This document shows, in pieces, positions 16,860-24,406 of a stretch of DNA of 64,000 nucleotides (the stretch's first letter is position 1; every line of letters begins with the position of its first letter). A program made the position numbers and the translations under genes. The notes beneath the pieces are model-generated. The model was given only the letters and a program-made list of their open reading frames with translations, made no database searches and had not been told where the DNA came from. Origin of the DNA: Eubacteriales bacterium (GTDB lineage Bacteria > Bacillota > Clostridia > Acetivibrionales > JANLFN01); contig JANLFN010000014.1 of the NCBI GenBank assembly GCA_024655885.1, positions 1 to 64,000 on the forward strand, written 5' to 3'.

Positions 16860-17567
16860 ATGAAAACAGTGTATATAAGCCCATCCACCCAGGAGCATAA
16901 CATAGGGTACGGGGAGTATGGGACGGAGGAAAAGAGGATGAATGAGGTGGCGGATGTTACCCAGCAGGTACTGGAGAGGCATGGAATAACAGTTTACAGG
17001 AACAAGCCGGAATGGACGCTGGCCCAGGTGGTTGCCGACAGTAACTCTAAAAAGCCGGATATACACTTTGCCATCCACAGCAATGCCGGCGGAGGCCGAG
17101 GCTGCGAGGTGTACTGCCACAGGTTCGGAGGCAGCGGCGAAAGATTGGCAAGGGCGGTTTACGAGGAATTATTGCCTTTGACCCCTGCTGGAGACAGAGG
17201 TGTTAAGGAAGGATATAACTTTTACGGTCCTGGCAAGCATATGTATGAACTGGCAAAGACAGATGCGCCTGCAGCGCTTGTCGAGATAGCCTTTCATGAC
17301 AACTCCAGCGATGCTCAGTGGATTATGTCTCACATTGCAGAAATTGGTACAGCTCTGGCAAGAGGAATACTGAAATACTTCGGTATACCTTACATGGAAG
17401 CCAGTCCATATTTGGACAGTGAGCTAAAACTACTTCAGGAATCCGGCCTTATCCAGTCGCCGGAGTACTGGAGGCAGAACGCAGTAAAAGGAAAAACAGT
17501 GGCAGGTGAATACGCCGCCATCCTGATTCAAAGGGTAGCGGCGTATATTTTGAAGGGAGGAATTTGA
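16860..17567 (+). CDS. Endolysin, N-acetylmuramoyl-L-alanine amidase (Amidase_3)
   Basis: A 235-residue zinc amidase that cleaves the amide bond between MurNAc and L-Ala in peptidoglycan. Metal and catalytic residues are visible as H13 (STQEHN), a Glu near residue 24-29, H73 (HFAIHSNAGG) and E142 (ALVEIAFHDN). The catalytic domain ends near residue 180. The remaining C-terminal segment (LDSELKLLQESGLIQSPEYW) resembles a small SPOR-independent wall-associated helix region also seen in other clostridial phage amidases. It is followed by the holin gene. Confidence 0.9.
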   Translation: MKTVYISPSTQEHNIGYGEYGTEEKRMNEVADVTQQVLERHGITVYRNKPEWTLAQVVADSNSKKPDIHFAIHSNAGGGRGCEVYCHRFGGSGERLARAVYEELLPLTPAGDRGVKEGYNFYGPGKHMYELAKTDAPAALVEIAFHDNSSDAQWIMSHIAEIGTALARGILKYFGIPYMEASPYLDSELKLLQESGLIQSPEYWRQNAVKGKTVAGEYAAILIQRVAAYILKGGI

Positions 17568-17569
17568 TT

Positions 17570-17767
17570 ATGCAGCAGTCAAGATGGAGAAGCCCGGTGG
17601 CATGGTCGGCGCTTGCGGCTCTGGTGTTGTTCATACTTAAAACCTATGGGCTCTTAGCGCCTATAGGGCTCACCGAGGACAGCTTTAAGGAGCTGACAAC
17701 TTTGCTTTTTGCGGCTCTTACCGCCTTTGGGATTTTCAACAATCCGACCAATTCAGAAGGCTTTTAG
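17570..17767 (+). CDS. Phage holin
   Basis: A 65-residue membrane protein with two hydrophobic segments (VAWSALAALVLFILKTYGLL and LLFAALTAFGIFNN) ending in NNPTNSEGF. The C-terminal GIFNNPT block is typical of small Gram-positive phage holins (the phiLC3-like type ends GIVxDPTT). Holins form the membrane lesions that release the endolysin. Start ATG 17570 follows GGGAGG. Confidence 0.85.
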   Translation: MQQSRWRSPVAWSALAALVLFILKTYGLLAPIGLTEDSFKELTTLLFAALTAFGIFNNPTNSEGF

Positions 17768-17802
17768 GAGGAGCGCTGCTGGACTTGAAAGGAGGATGGC
17801 AG

Positions 17803-17937
17803 GTGGAAGCAGAAGAGAAAACAGATATTCAGTATCTACTCAGCAGGCATTTGTTAAAGCAGCTTCTGGAGAAGGGATTGATAAACCGGCAGGAATTCGA
17901 GGCCATCGACCGGGAGAACCAAAAGACCTTCAAATAG
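17803..17937 (+). CDS. SHOCT-like small protein
   Basis: A 44-residue ORF starting at GTG 17803, seven bases after AAAGGAGG. It contains LLKQLLEKGLINRQEFEAID, matching the short C-terminal (SHOCT) helix-turn-helix motif. Such tiny SHOCT proteins are often found next to large serine recombinase genes in clostridial elements, where their role is unknown. A longer frame here (17709-17993, another phase) looks like a shadow. Confidence 0.7.
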   Translation: MEAEEKTDIQYLLSRHLLKQLLEKGLINRQEFEAIDRENQKTFK

Positions 17938-17945
17938 CATTAATG

Positions 17946-17979
17946 ACTTGCCATGAGGCGATTTCAGAGGTAACATGTG
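17946..17979 (+). repeat. 34-bp imperfect direct repeat, copy A
   Basis: This 34-base block lies just after the SHOCT-like gene and matches copy B at 18821-18854 in 29 of 34 positions; the last 15 bases (CAGAGGTAACATGTG) are identical. The two copies flank a structured leader, a terminator and two genes, a layout that suggests insertion of a cassette between the SHOCT and recombinase genes. Confidence 0.8.
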
Positions 17980-18000
17980 CAGAAGGAAATTAAATAAGGC

Positions 18001-18085
18001 CGCCATGTCTTCCGGGTGTCGCAACCACCCGTAAGCCTATGCAGGTAACGCAGGTACCTAACACAGACAGCTTTTGCTGCCAAAG
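18001..18085 (+). ncRNA. Candidate structured RNA element, unclassified
   Basis: An 85-base gene-free stretch can fold into nested helices. GTCT (18007-18010) pairs with AGAC (18065-18068) and encloses two hairpins: CGGGTG/CACCCG (18013-18018 with 18026-18031) and AGGTA/TACCT (18043-18047 with 18055-18059). A further hairpin CAGC/GCTG follows. I could not match it to a known riboswitch. A strong terminator at 18139 lies between it and the next gene. Confidence 0.35.
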
Positions 18086-18138
18086 CGACCCTGTTTATAT
18101 TATACTTTACGCTGTTCATTTTCACAATGATATAACAG

Positions 18139-18184
18139 GGCGCAGTGTAGGATTATCACAAATCCTGCAGTGCGCCTTTTTCAA
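18139..18184 (+). terminator. Strong Rho-independent terminator
   Basis: GGCGCAGTGTAGGATT (18139-18154) pairs with AATCCTGCAGTGCGCC (18161-18176) with one mismatch and one G-T pair, followed by TTTTT. It could end late transcription after the lysis genes or act as an attenuator for the downstream genes. Confidence 0.75.
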
Positions 18185-18221
18185 TTTCCTTTCAAAAATA
18201 TTTTGAAAGGGGTCTTATATC

Positions 18222-18536
18222 ATGTGCAGCATTCCTAAAAGCTTTGATGAAGCCTTCAAGGGCTTTATCTCCAAACGGGTATTAGAAGAACTGAGCCAGT
18301 GCCTTTCCGCCGACGGGAGGTACAGGAGGGTAAGCTCGGAAATTGACACGCTGGAGGATAAAATCAAGGAAATTATACCTCCGGAACAAAACAAGGAGTT
18401 CGGGACGCTCTTTGAAAGGTTTGACAATCTTTATGGACAGCTTGAAAGCATTATCGCGGACATCATGTATATGCAAGGGATGAGGGACGGCTACAGGTTG
18501 TGCAGCATTCTCCTGCTTGAAGAGAAAGGGGACTGA
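18222..18536 (+). CDS. Conserved-looking small helical protein, unknown function
   Basis: A 104-residue mainly helical protein with a coiled-coil-like middle (SSEIDTLEDKIKEIIPPEQN) and a C-terminal helix (IMYMQGMRDGYRLCSILL). The ending is like those of small DUF6809-type clostridial proteins, but I cannot confirm the family. It starts at ATG 18222 behind GAAAGGGG and is followed six bases later by the SymE-like gene, so the two are probably one operon. Confidence 0.65.
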   Translation: MCSIPKSFDEAFKGFISKRVLEELSQCLSADGRYRRVSSEIDTLEDKIKEIIPPEQNKEFGTLFERFDNLYGQLESIIADIMYMQGMRDGYRLCSILLLEEKGD

Positions 18537-18541
18537 GCTTT

Positions 18542-18748
18542 ATGGGAAAAAGGACATTAACGGTGGTTGGCCAGTCTGCCTATAACTATAAGGAAGCGCC
18601 CACCATACGGTTGCATGGAAGGTGGCTGGAGGGCCTTGGCTTCAAGGTGGGAGAAAAGGTTACCGTAGAGGAAGAGTACGGACGCTTGATTGTATCCCGG
18701 GTTGAGTGTGACCAGGAACCCGGTGTGAGGAAGAAAAAGAAAAGATAG
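18542..18748 (+). CDS. SymE-like protein (AbrB-fold, type I toxin family)
   Basis: A 68-residue protein whose core PTIRLHGRWLEGLGFKVGEK and following VTVEEEYGRLIVS match E. coli SymE (PAITLKGQWLEAAGF, then VDVKVMEGCIVL). SymE has an AbrB-like fold and acts on RNA or nucleoid DNA; in E. coli it is controlled by the antisense RNA SymR. I see no clear antisense RNA gene here. The C-terminus is strongly basic (RKKKKR). In clostridial elements such proteins commonly accompany recombinases, so it may act as a DNA-binding accessory factor instead of a toxin. Confidence 0.75.
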   Translation: MGKRTLTVVGQSAYNYKEAPTIRLHGRWLEGLGFKVGEKVTVEEEYGRLIVSRVECDQEPGVRKKKKR

Positions 18749-18820
18749 GAATATGAAGAGGCTTGGGGAGCACCCAGGCCATATTTTTTGCCCGTAAAAA
18801 TATGTTCCCGCAAGGGATTA

Positions 18821-18854
18821 ACTTGCTTTGAGGCGGTGACAGAGGTAACATGTG
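18821..18854 (+). repeat. 34-bp imperfect direct repeat, copy B
   Basis: This is the second copy of the block at 17946-17979 (29 of 34 identical), located 30 bases before the first recombinase start. The 842-base interval between copy A and copy B holds the leader RNA candidate, terminator, helical protein gene and SymE-like gene. Confidence 0.8.
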
Positions 18855-18884
18855 ACACTGACCTTGGAAGGGAGGGAGAAGCAA

Positions 18885-20516
18885 ATGAAGAAGGTTACAG
18901 CAATAGCGGCAAAAACGAGGGAAGAAATTCAGGGCAGGCCGCAAGAAGCAAGGCTTAGGGTTTGCGCTTACTGCAGGGTCAGTTCAGATTCCAGCGGGCA
19001 GATGGAATCCTTTAATACGCAAGTGGCCTATTATACTGGATATATTAACAACAGACCGGAATGGGAGCTTGCCGGGATATATGCCGATGGCGGCATTTCC
19101 GGGACAGGCAGGGAGCTACGCACAGAGTTCAACAGGCTGCTGAAGGATTGTGAACATGGCGAAATCGATTTGATTATAACAAAATCCATTTCAAGGTTTG
19201 CAAGAAATACAGCGGACTGCCTGGAGGCGGTGCGCTTCCTTAAAAGCCTTGGCGTGGCGGTGTATTTTGAAAGAGAAAACATCAACACCATGGACGCGGA
19301 AAGCGAACTGATATTAAGCATACTTTCGAGCATAGCGCAGGAGGAGAGCCGCAGTATATCGGAAAACATCCGCTGGTCGGTGCAGAAAAGGTTCAGGCGG
19401 GGGAAGGTACGGGTAACCACTTCCCGGTTCCTTGGATATGACAGCGACGAAAGGGGTGAACTGGTGATAAACCCTGTTGAAGCAGAAATTGTAAAAAGAA
19501 TTTTCAAAGAATATATTGCCGGTAATAGTATCCGCGATATTAAAAGAGGCCTTGAAGGTGACGGTATTAAGACGGTTACAGGACTTGACAAGTGGCCGGA
19601 GGCAACCTTGAGAAGTATTCTGACCAACGAGAAGTATTATGGCGACGCCCTGCTTCAGAAAACTTATACTCCGGATTATTTGACCCATAAAAAGAAAAAG
19701 AACAAGGGTGAGATACCCCTGTACCATGTGAAGGGCAACCATGAACCTATCATATCCAAAGAGGATTTTGAACGGGTGCAAAAGCTTATGGCAGAGCGGG
19801 CGGCTGAGTATGGAAATCTGCCGGAGCAAAGAGAGAAGTACGCCAAGCAGTATGCTTTCAGTGGAAGGATATTCTGCGGAAGCTGTGGAGCTGCCTTCAA
19901 GCGCAGGACATGGAACAGTAAATTACGCAGTAAACAAATCGTATGGCAGTGCAGCACATATATAAAGGAAGGGAAAGCACACTGCAGTATGAAAGCGCTG
20001 GATGACATTACACTGAAAAAGGTATTTTTAAGGGCTTTCAACCGGCTTTACAAAAACAAGGAAGCTATTTTAAAGCCTTTTATGGAGAATGTGCAAAATG
20101 CACTGCTTGATGAGCTAAAGAGCGAGCCTGTAAAAGCTATTGATGCAAGTCTTGAAGACATTACCGAGCAGATGAAGCAGCTCATCCGCCTGCAAATTAA
20201 AGAGGATATTGAGCCTGAGGTATTTCAGAGTGAATACAGGAAGCTGAAAGCCGAGCTTGATAGATTAAGAAAAGAAAGAAACAGCATCGGCTGGGTGGAT
20301 GACAGGCGTGAGGAGATACTGAAACGTACAGAAAAGATTTACGATTATCTTCAGGGCATGGAAGATATGCTGACGGAATTTGACGATGACGTTTTTAAAG
20401 CGTTGGTGGAGCGCATTCTGGTTATATCGCCCACCCACCTCAAATTTGAACTTAAGAACAGACTTGTACTTGAGGAGAAGTTTATAAAGAAAAAAGGGAT
20501 ACATGGCTTACAGTAA
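18885..20516 (+). CDS. Large serine recombinase 1
   Basis: A 543-residue site-specific recombinase. The catalytic resolvase domain spans about residues 24-175, with nucleophile S33 in AYCRVSSDSSGQ and the block IITKSISRFARNTADCLE. A recombinase DNA-binding domain follows, then a zinc ribbon (CGSCGAAFKRR with a later C...C) around residues 330-365 and a C-terminal coiled coil. Large serine recombinases integrate and excise prophages between short att sites. I chose ATG 18885 behind GGAGGGAG over an upstream GTG at 18852. Its end overlaps the start region of a second recombinase. Confidence 0.92.
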   Translation: MKKVTAIAAKTREEIQGRPQEARLRVCAYCRVSSDSSGQMESFNTQVAYYTGYINNRPEWELAGIYADGGISGTGRELRTEFNRLLKDCEHGEIDLIITKSISRFARNTADCLEAVRFLKSLGVAVYFERENINTMDAESELILSILSSIAQEESRSISENIRWSVQKRFRRGKVRVTTSRFLGYDSDERGELVINPVEAEIVKRIFKEYIAGNSIRDIKRGLEGDGIKTVTGLDKWPEATLRSILTNEKYYGDALLQKTYTPDYLTHKKKKNKGEIPLYHVKGNHEPIISKEDFERVQKLMAERAAEYGNLPEQREKYAKQYAFSGRIFCGSCGAAFKRRTWNSKLRSKQIVWQCSTYIKEGKAHCSMKALDDITLKKVFLRAFNRLYKNKEAILKPFMENVQNALLDELKSEPVKAIDASLEDITEQMKQLIRLQIKEDIEPEVFQSEYRKLKAELDRLRKERNSIGWVDDRREEILKRTEKIYDYLQGMEDMLTEFDDDVFKALVERILVISPTHLKFELKNRLVLEEKFIKKKGIHGLQ

Positions 20517-20529
20517 GGAGGTTAAGGTT

Positions 20530-22131
20530 ATGAGCAAGGTGGTATCGGTTATTCCTGCAAAACCGATTCAGGCAATAAAAGGCTTGCGGCTTCAGGCAAA
20601 AAAACGGGTTTGCGCCTATTGCCGCGTAAGTACCGATACTGAAGAACAGCTTTCAAGCTACGAGGCGCAAGTAACCTATTATGAGGATTATATCAAAAAG
20701 CGCCCGGATTGGGAGTTTGCAGGCATATATGCGGATGAAGGGATCACAGGGACTAACACAAAAAACAGAGTGGAATTTAAAAGAATGATAGATGACTGCA
20801 TGGTTGGCAGAATTGACCTGATTATTACAAAGTCTATTTCGAGGTTTGCCAGAAACACACTGGATTGTCTTAAATATGTGCGTATCTTGAAGGAGAAGGG
20901 TATAGCGGTATATTTCGAGAAGGAAAACATCGATACCCTGGATACCAAAGGGGAAGTTTTGCTGACCATACTTTCGTCCCTGGCACAGGATGAGTCGAGG
21001 TCGATCTCAGAAAACAGCCGGTGGGGGATTGTACGAAGGTTCCAGCAGGGCAAGGTCAGGGTCAACCACAAAAAGTTCATGGGCTATGACAAGGATGAAA
21101 ATGGAGAGCTGGTGATAAATGAAAAGGAAGCGGAAATTGTCCGGCGGGTTTTTGAAGAATACTTGAAGGGCAAAAGCTGCTACAAAATTGCTGAAGGTCT
21201 TGAAACAGATGGCATCCTTACAGCGACAGGTGGAAGGAAGTGGCATGAATCGGTCATCAAAAAAATGCTGCAAAATGAGAAATATGCCGGGGATGCCCTT
21301 TTGCAGAAAACGATAACGGTCGACTTTCTCACTCATAAGCGAATCATAAACAAGGGGCATGTACAGCAATATTATGTGGAAAACAGCCATCCTTCCATTA
21401 TATCAAAGGAAACATTTGAGAGGGCGCAACAGGAAATGGAGCGGAGGCGCAAGCTGAGAGGGGTCACCGATGAAAACCGCAGTAGGCACAGCAATAAATA
21501 TGCCTTTTCAGGGAAGATTACCTGCGGTGAGTGCGGTTCGCGGTTCAGACGGATCCGCTGGGGCCAGGGGGAAAAGTATAAAAAGTATGTGTGGATTTGC
21601 AGGAACCGGGATGAAAAGGGGCCGGAAGGCTGCAGCATGAAGGCGGTAGATGAAGAAAAACTGAAAAAAGCCTTTGTCAGAATGGTTAACAAGCAGATAA
21701 AGGATACTGACAAGTTTATATCAAGAATGCTTGAGAATATAGAAAAAGTTTTTGCGGAGAGGGCCAATTCTGTTGATGTTGATGCTATTGATAAGCGGTT
21801 GGACGAGCTCCGGGAAGAAATGGAGCGGCTTGTGAAGCTCAATGTTAAGGCCAATCTTGACGCGGATATTTACGGCGAGGAATATGCCAGGATAACTGGA
21901 GAGATGGAGGAGCTAAGGCAGCAACGTTCGGCCTTTACTCAGGCAGAGTTTAAGCGGAAAGATACCCTTGCAAGGGTTAGGGAGATAGAAAAAATGCTTA
22001 GGGGACAGGAAATTGTGAAGGAGTTTGATGAGGATTTGTTTGCGGCACTAGTGGAGCAGATACGGGTAAAATCGCTGGTTGAGGTGGTGTTTGTGTTGAA
22101 GGCAGGTCTTGAGGTAAGAGAGATATTGTAA
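20530..22131 (+). CDS. Large serine recombinase 2
   Basis: A 533-residue protein of the same architecture as the preceding gene: nucleophile S34 in AYCRVSTDTEEQ, IITKSISRFARNTLDCLK, recombinase domain, zinc ribbon with CGECGSRF and CRNRDEKGPEGC, then a coiled coil. The two proteins are clearly paralogous and encoded in tandem, with the second start (ATG 20530, behind AAGGAGG) 13 bases after the first stop. Paired recombinases occur in some elements where both are needed or one controls direction. The prophage attachment site is expected just downstream. Confidence 0.92.
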   Translation: MSKVVSVIPAKPIQAIKGLRLQAKKRVCAYCRVSTDTEEQLSSYEAQVTYYEDYIKKRPDWEFAGIYADEGITGTNTKNRVEFKRMIDDCMVGRIDLIITKSISRFARNTLDCLKYVRILKEKGIAVYFEKENIDTLDTKGEVLLTILSSLAQDESRSISENSRWGIVRRFQQGKVRVNHKKFMGYDKDENGELVINEKEAEIVRRVFEEYLKGKSCYKIAEGLETDGILTATGGRKWHESVIKKMLQNEKYAGDALLQKTITVDFLTHKRIINKGHVQQYYVENSHPSIISKETFERAQQEMERRRKLRGVTDENRSRHSNKYAFSGKITCGECGSRFRRIRWGQGEKYKKYVWICRNRDEKGPEGCSMKAVDEEKLKKAFVRMVNKQIKDTDKFISRMLENIEKVFAERANSVDVDAIDKRLDELREEMERLVKLNVKANLDADIYGEEYARITGEMEELRQQRSAFTQAEFKRKDTLARVREIEKMLRGQEIVKEFDEDLFAALVEQIRVKSLVEVVFVLKAGLEVREIL

Positions 22132-22164
22132 TATCTCAAAATAACATGATAATTATGGTATAAT
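22120..22164 (+). promoter_or_regulatory. Palindrome and extended -10 promoter at the prophage edge
   Basis: GAGATAT-TGTA-ATATCTC (22120-22137) is a perfect 7-base inverted repeat that overlaps the recombinase 2 stop codon. TGGTATAAT, an extended -10 box (TATAAT at 22159-22164), follows without a good -35. It probably drives the Imm5-like gene. The palindrome could be a recombinase binding site, an operator or a weak hairpin; the sequence does not show which. Confidence 0.45.
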
Positions 22165-22209
22165 ACGGTTATATGAAACGCGTAATACCCACCGATTGGA
22201 GGTGTGCGT

Positions 22210-22737
22210 ATGCCAAAAGCACGAAAGATGTTGAGTGACTGGGATGCACTGTATCTCCAGGCGCTGGTGAAATTAATTGAAACGCAGAGCAAGGCAACGC
22301 TTGTAAATTGGGCAGTTGATTATGCCGAGCGAGTAATTTTGCCGCTGTGGAGCAAATACTATCCGGATGACCTGCGTCCTCAAAACGCGCTGAATGCCGC
22401 CCGCAAGTGGCTGTCGGGTAAAATAAAGTTACCGCAGGCAAAAGCAGCAATACTTGACTGCCATGCGGCCGCTCGTGAGGCAGACGGAAATCCTGTTGCA
22501 CAGGCGGCGGCGAGAGCAATCGGTCAGTCTGCGTCGACTATCCACTCAGCAAGGCACTGTATTGGACTGCCGCTATACGGGGCAATAGCGGTTGCCTATG
22601 ACACGCTTGGAATAAAGGTTCCATGGGCGCAGATGGAGGAATGCGCTGCCGACGAGTGTGGACGTATGCTTGACGCGCTGCGTGATGTTGCTGTGGAGAA
22701 CGAACCAAACCCGGCGAAAATCGACTGGAAATGCTGA
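22210..22737 (+). CDS. Imm5-like putative immunity protein
   Basis: A 175-residue soluble helical protein with blocks WAVDYAERVILPLWSKYYPD, QAAARAIGQSASTIHSARHC and AVENEPNPAKIDWKC at the very end, all characteristic of the Imm5-like family. These proteins are thought to neutralise polymorphic toxins, but the family also occurs as orphan genes. No toxin gene is adjacent. Start ATG 22210 follows GGAGGT at 22199. It is the first gene after the recombinases and has its own promoter. Confidence 0.8.
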   Translation: MPKARKMLSDWDALYLQALVKLIETQSKATLVNWAVDYAERVILPLWSKYYPDDLRPQNALNAARKWLSGKIKLPQAKAAILDCHAAAREADGNPVAQAAARAIGQSASTIHSARHCIGLPLYGAIAVAYDTLGIKVPWAQMEECAADECGRMLDALRDVAVENEPNPAKIDWKC

Positions 22738-23061
22738 GTATGAGCCATCGGAGGCCGGGACATTTGATGTTAAAATGATTAGGGGTGATGTTATGGACAG
22801 TTTTGTAAAATTATATATAACGGTCAAAAAAGTTTGCAATCCAATTAACGATTTTTACCTGTCGGCAGAACTCTCTCCCTAATTTAATTATAGCATGCAT
22901 TTAATGGAAGAAATAGACTGTTTATTTTTGTGCCCTTCCGCTAAAATATTGTATAAATAATGGTCAGAAGTGGCTTGCTTCAAAGGCTAAACAAGCTATT
23001 TATTAATGCTCGAGGAACAGATAATGGCAACAGCATTCCTCATGAAAGGAAGGGATAGGAA
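22738..23061. other. 324-base gap between Imm5-like gene and arr
   Basis: No confident gene. A short frame at 22794-22882 (29 codons from ATG) has no recognisable product. From 22928 the stretch is arr leader: TTGTGC (22928-22933) and TATAAA (22952-22957) at 18-base spacing form a plausible promoter. Between 23003 and 23043 GAGGAA can pair with TTCCTC and AATGC with GCATT; these two pairings use overlapping bases and exclude each other. Confidence 0.45.
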
Positions 23062-23496
23062 GTGCATATAAAGAACGAACAGACGCCGTCCAGACCATTG
23101 GACCCCGGGCCTTTCTACCACGGCACAAAAGCCGACTTAAAGCCCGGAGACTTGCTGAAACCTGGCTTTTGCTCTAACTATGGTGAGCGAAAGAAGGCCA
23201 ACTTCGTGTATTTTACTGCAACCATGGATGCGGCTATATGGGGAGCAGAGCTTGCGGTTGGTGACAAAAAAGGTCGGATCTATCAAGTGGAGCCCACCGG
23301 TAACTTCGAGAATGATCCTAATTTGACTGATAAGAAATTCCCAGGAAATCCGACAAGGTCTTACCGCACCAAGCAACCGCTGCGAGTAGTGGGCGAAGTC
23401 TTGGAATGGGAGGGACATTCTCCGGAGGAACTCCAGAAAATGCGGGATCACCTTGACGAACTTAAACGGCTCGGCATCGAGGCGATTAACGATTGA
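23062..23496 (+). CDS. arr: Rifampin ADP-ribosyltransferase
   Basis: A 144-residue enzyme that transfers ADP-ribose from NAD+ to the ansa-chain hydroxyl of rifampin and so inactivates the drug. The sequence tracks Arr closely: GPFYHGTKADL, VYFTATMDAAIWGAELA, VEPTGNFENDPNLTDKKFPG and RSYRTKQPLRVVGEV. The catalytic residues described for mycobacterial Arr (H19, Y49, D84) correspond to H20, Y50 and D85 here. Start GTG 23062 lies behind AAGGAAGGGATAGGAA. It is a single gene with its own promoter and terminator, located between a prophage and a conjugative element. Confidence 0.92.
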   Translation: MHIKNEQTPSRPLDPGPFYHGTKADLKPGDLLKPGFCSNYGERKKANFVYFTATMDAAIWGAELAVGDKKGRIYQVEPTGNFENDPNLTDKKFPGNPTRSYRTKQPLRVVGEVLEWEGHSPEELQKMRDHLDELKRLGIEAIND

Positions 23497-23532
23497 CTGC
23501 GTGTCAAGGCCGATTGAAAATTGACCCACTCG

Positions 23533-23570
23533 AAAAAGCACTTCTTCGGGAGGGCTTTTTTTTTTTTTTG
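23533..23570 (+). terminator. Rho-independent terminator after arr
   Basis: AAAGCACTTC pairs with GGAGGGCTTT around a TTCG tetraloop (one mismatch, one G-T pair), followed by an unusually long run of T residues (about 14). Confidence 0.75.
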
Positions 23571-23620
23571 ACCAAATATTTATAGGCGATAAAAAACAAT
23601 TAAAATTCGATAATAATTTA

Positions 23621-23648
23621 TTGATAAACGATAAAAATTTGTTAAAAT
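23621..23648 (+). promoter_or_regulatory. Promoter of the DUF2975/XRE operon
   Basis: TTGATA (23621-23626) and TAAAAT (23643-23648) with a 16-base spacer. The upstream 60 bases contain the motif CGATAA or TGATAA four times, in an AT-rich context, which could be repeated binding sites for the XRE regulator encoded in the operon. Confidence 0.5.
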
Positions 23649-23680
23649 CAAATCAATAAGCAATAAGTGGAGGTGCTTTT

Positions 23681-24160
23681 ATGCAACGAGAAACGCTCTT
23701 TTTAAAGATATCTGTCATCCTTATGGGGCTTCCTGTCTTCGCTTCATGTATTTATTTGTTGCCTGGCATAGCTGAATTTTTTGCAGAATTGAATCCAAAG
23801 TTGGCTTTTTTGCAATATCCCTTTTTAATCGGTTTGTATGTAACAGCGATAGTATTTTTCGCAGCGTTGTACCAGGCTTTAAAACTATTGAGTTATATTG
23901 ACAGGAACCAGGCGTTTTCGGACTTATCCGTAAAGGCGTTAAAGAATATAAAAACCTGTGCCCTTAGCATCGGTGGCTTATATGTGGCATTTATGCCGCT
24001 CTTATATCTCATGGCAGAGGCAGACGACGCTCCGGGAATGATACTGATCGGCTTGATTATTATTTTTGGCTGCCTGGTGATTGCTGTCTTTGCCGCTGTT
24101 CTTCAAAAATTGTTGAAAAAGGCCATAGACATAAAATCAGAAAACGATTTGACGATCTGA
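23681..24160 (+). CDS. DUF2975 family membrane protein
   Basis: A 159-residue protein with four hydrophobic segments. The pattern LYQALKLLSYIDRNQAFSDL followed by SVKALKNIKTCALSI is the hallmark of DUF2975, a family of unknown function nearly always encoded beside a YozG-like XRE regulator, as here. Start ATG 23681 follows GTGGAGGTG. The regulator gene starts 10 bases after its stop codon. Confidence 0.85.
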   Translation: MQRETLFLKISVILMGLPVFASCIYLLPGIAEFFAELNPKLAFLQYPFLIGLYVTAIVFFAALYQALKLLSYIDRNQAFSDLSVKALKNIKTCALSIGGLYVAFMPLLYLMAEADDAPGMILIGLIIIFGCLVIAVFAAVLQKLLKKAIDIKSENDLTI

Positions 24161-24170
24161 GGTGAATTAC

Positions 24171-24404
24171 ATGGCGATTACAATTAATATCGATGTGATG
24201 CTGGCCAAAAGGAAAATGAGCGTCACAGAACTTGCGCAGAGGGTTGGCATAACGATGGCTAATCTTTCCATATTGAAAAACGGCAAGGCAAGAGCGATTC
24301 GGTTTTCCACACTGGAGGGGATTTGCAAGGCTCTGCAATGTCAGCCCGGAGATATTTTGGAATACAAAAGTGACGAAGACAATCAGGAAGAAAGGGAGGT
24401 ATAA
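24171..24404 (+). CDS. XRE-family regulator, YozG-like
   Basis: A 77-residue helix-turn-helix protein: VMLAKRKMSVTELAQRVGIT, recognition region ANLSILKNGKARAIRFSTLE, and CQPGDILEY at the end. This is the short YozG/YgzD type that partners with DUF2975. I chose ATG 24171, six bases after GAGGTG, over a GTG at 24162. The next gene starts two bases after the stop. Confidence 0.88.
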   Translation: MAITINIDVMLAKRKMSVTELAQRVGITMANLSILKNGKARAIRFSTLEGICKALQCQPGDILEYKSDEDNQEEREV

Positions 24405-24406
24405 CC

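Noticed and set aside
17709..17993. 94-residue plus-strand frame overlapping the holin end
   Set aside because: The SHOCT-like frame in another phase has a proper binding site and a known motif; the longer frame has neither.
18001..18085. Assignment of the leader RNA to a known riboswitch such as c-di-GMP-I or cobalamin
   Set aside because: The conserved core sequences of those classes are absent, so it is left unclassified.
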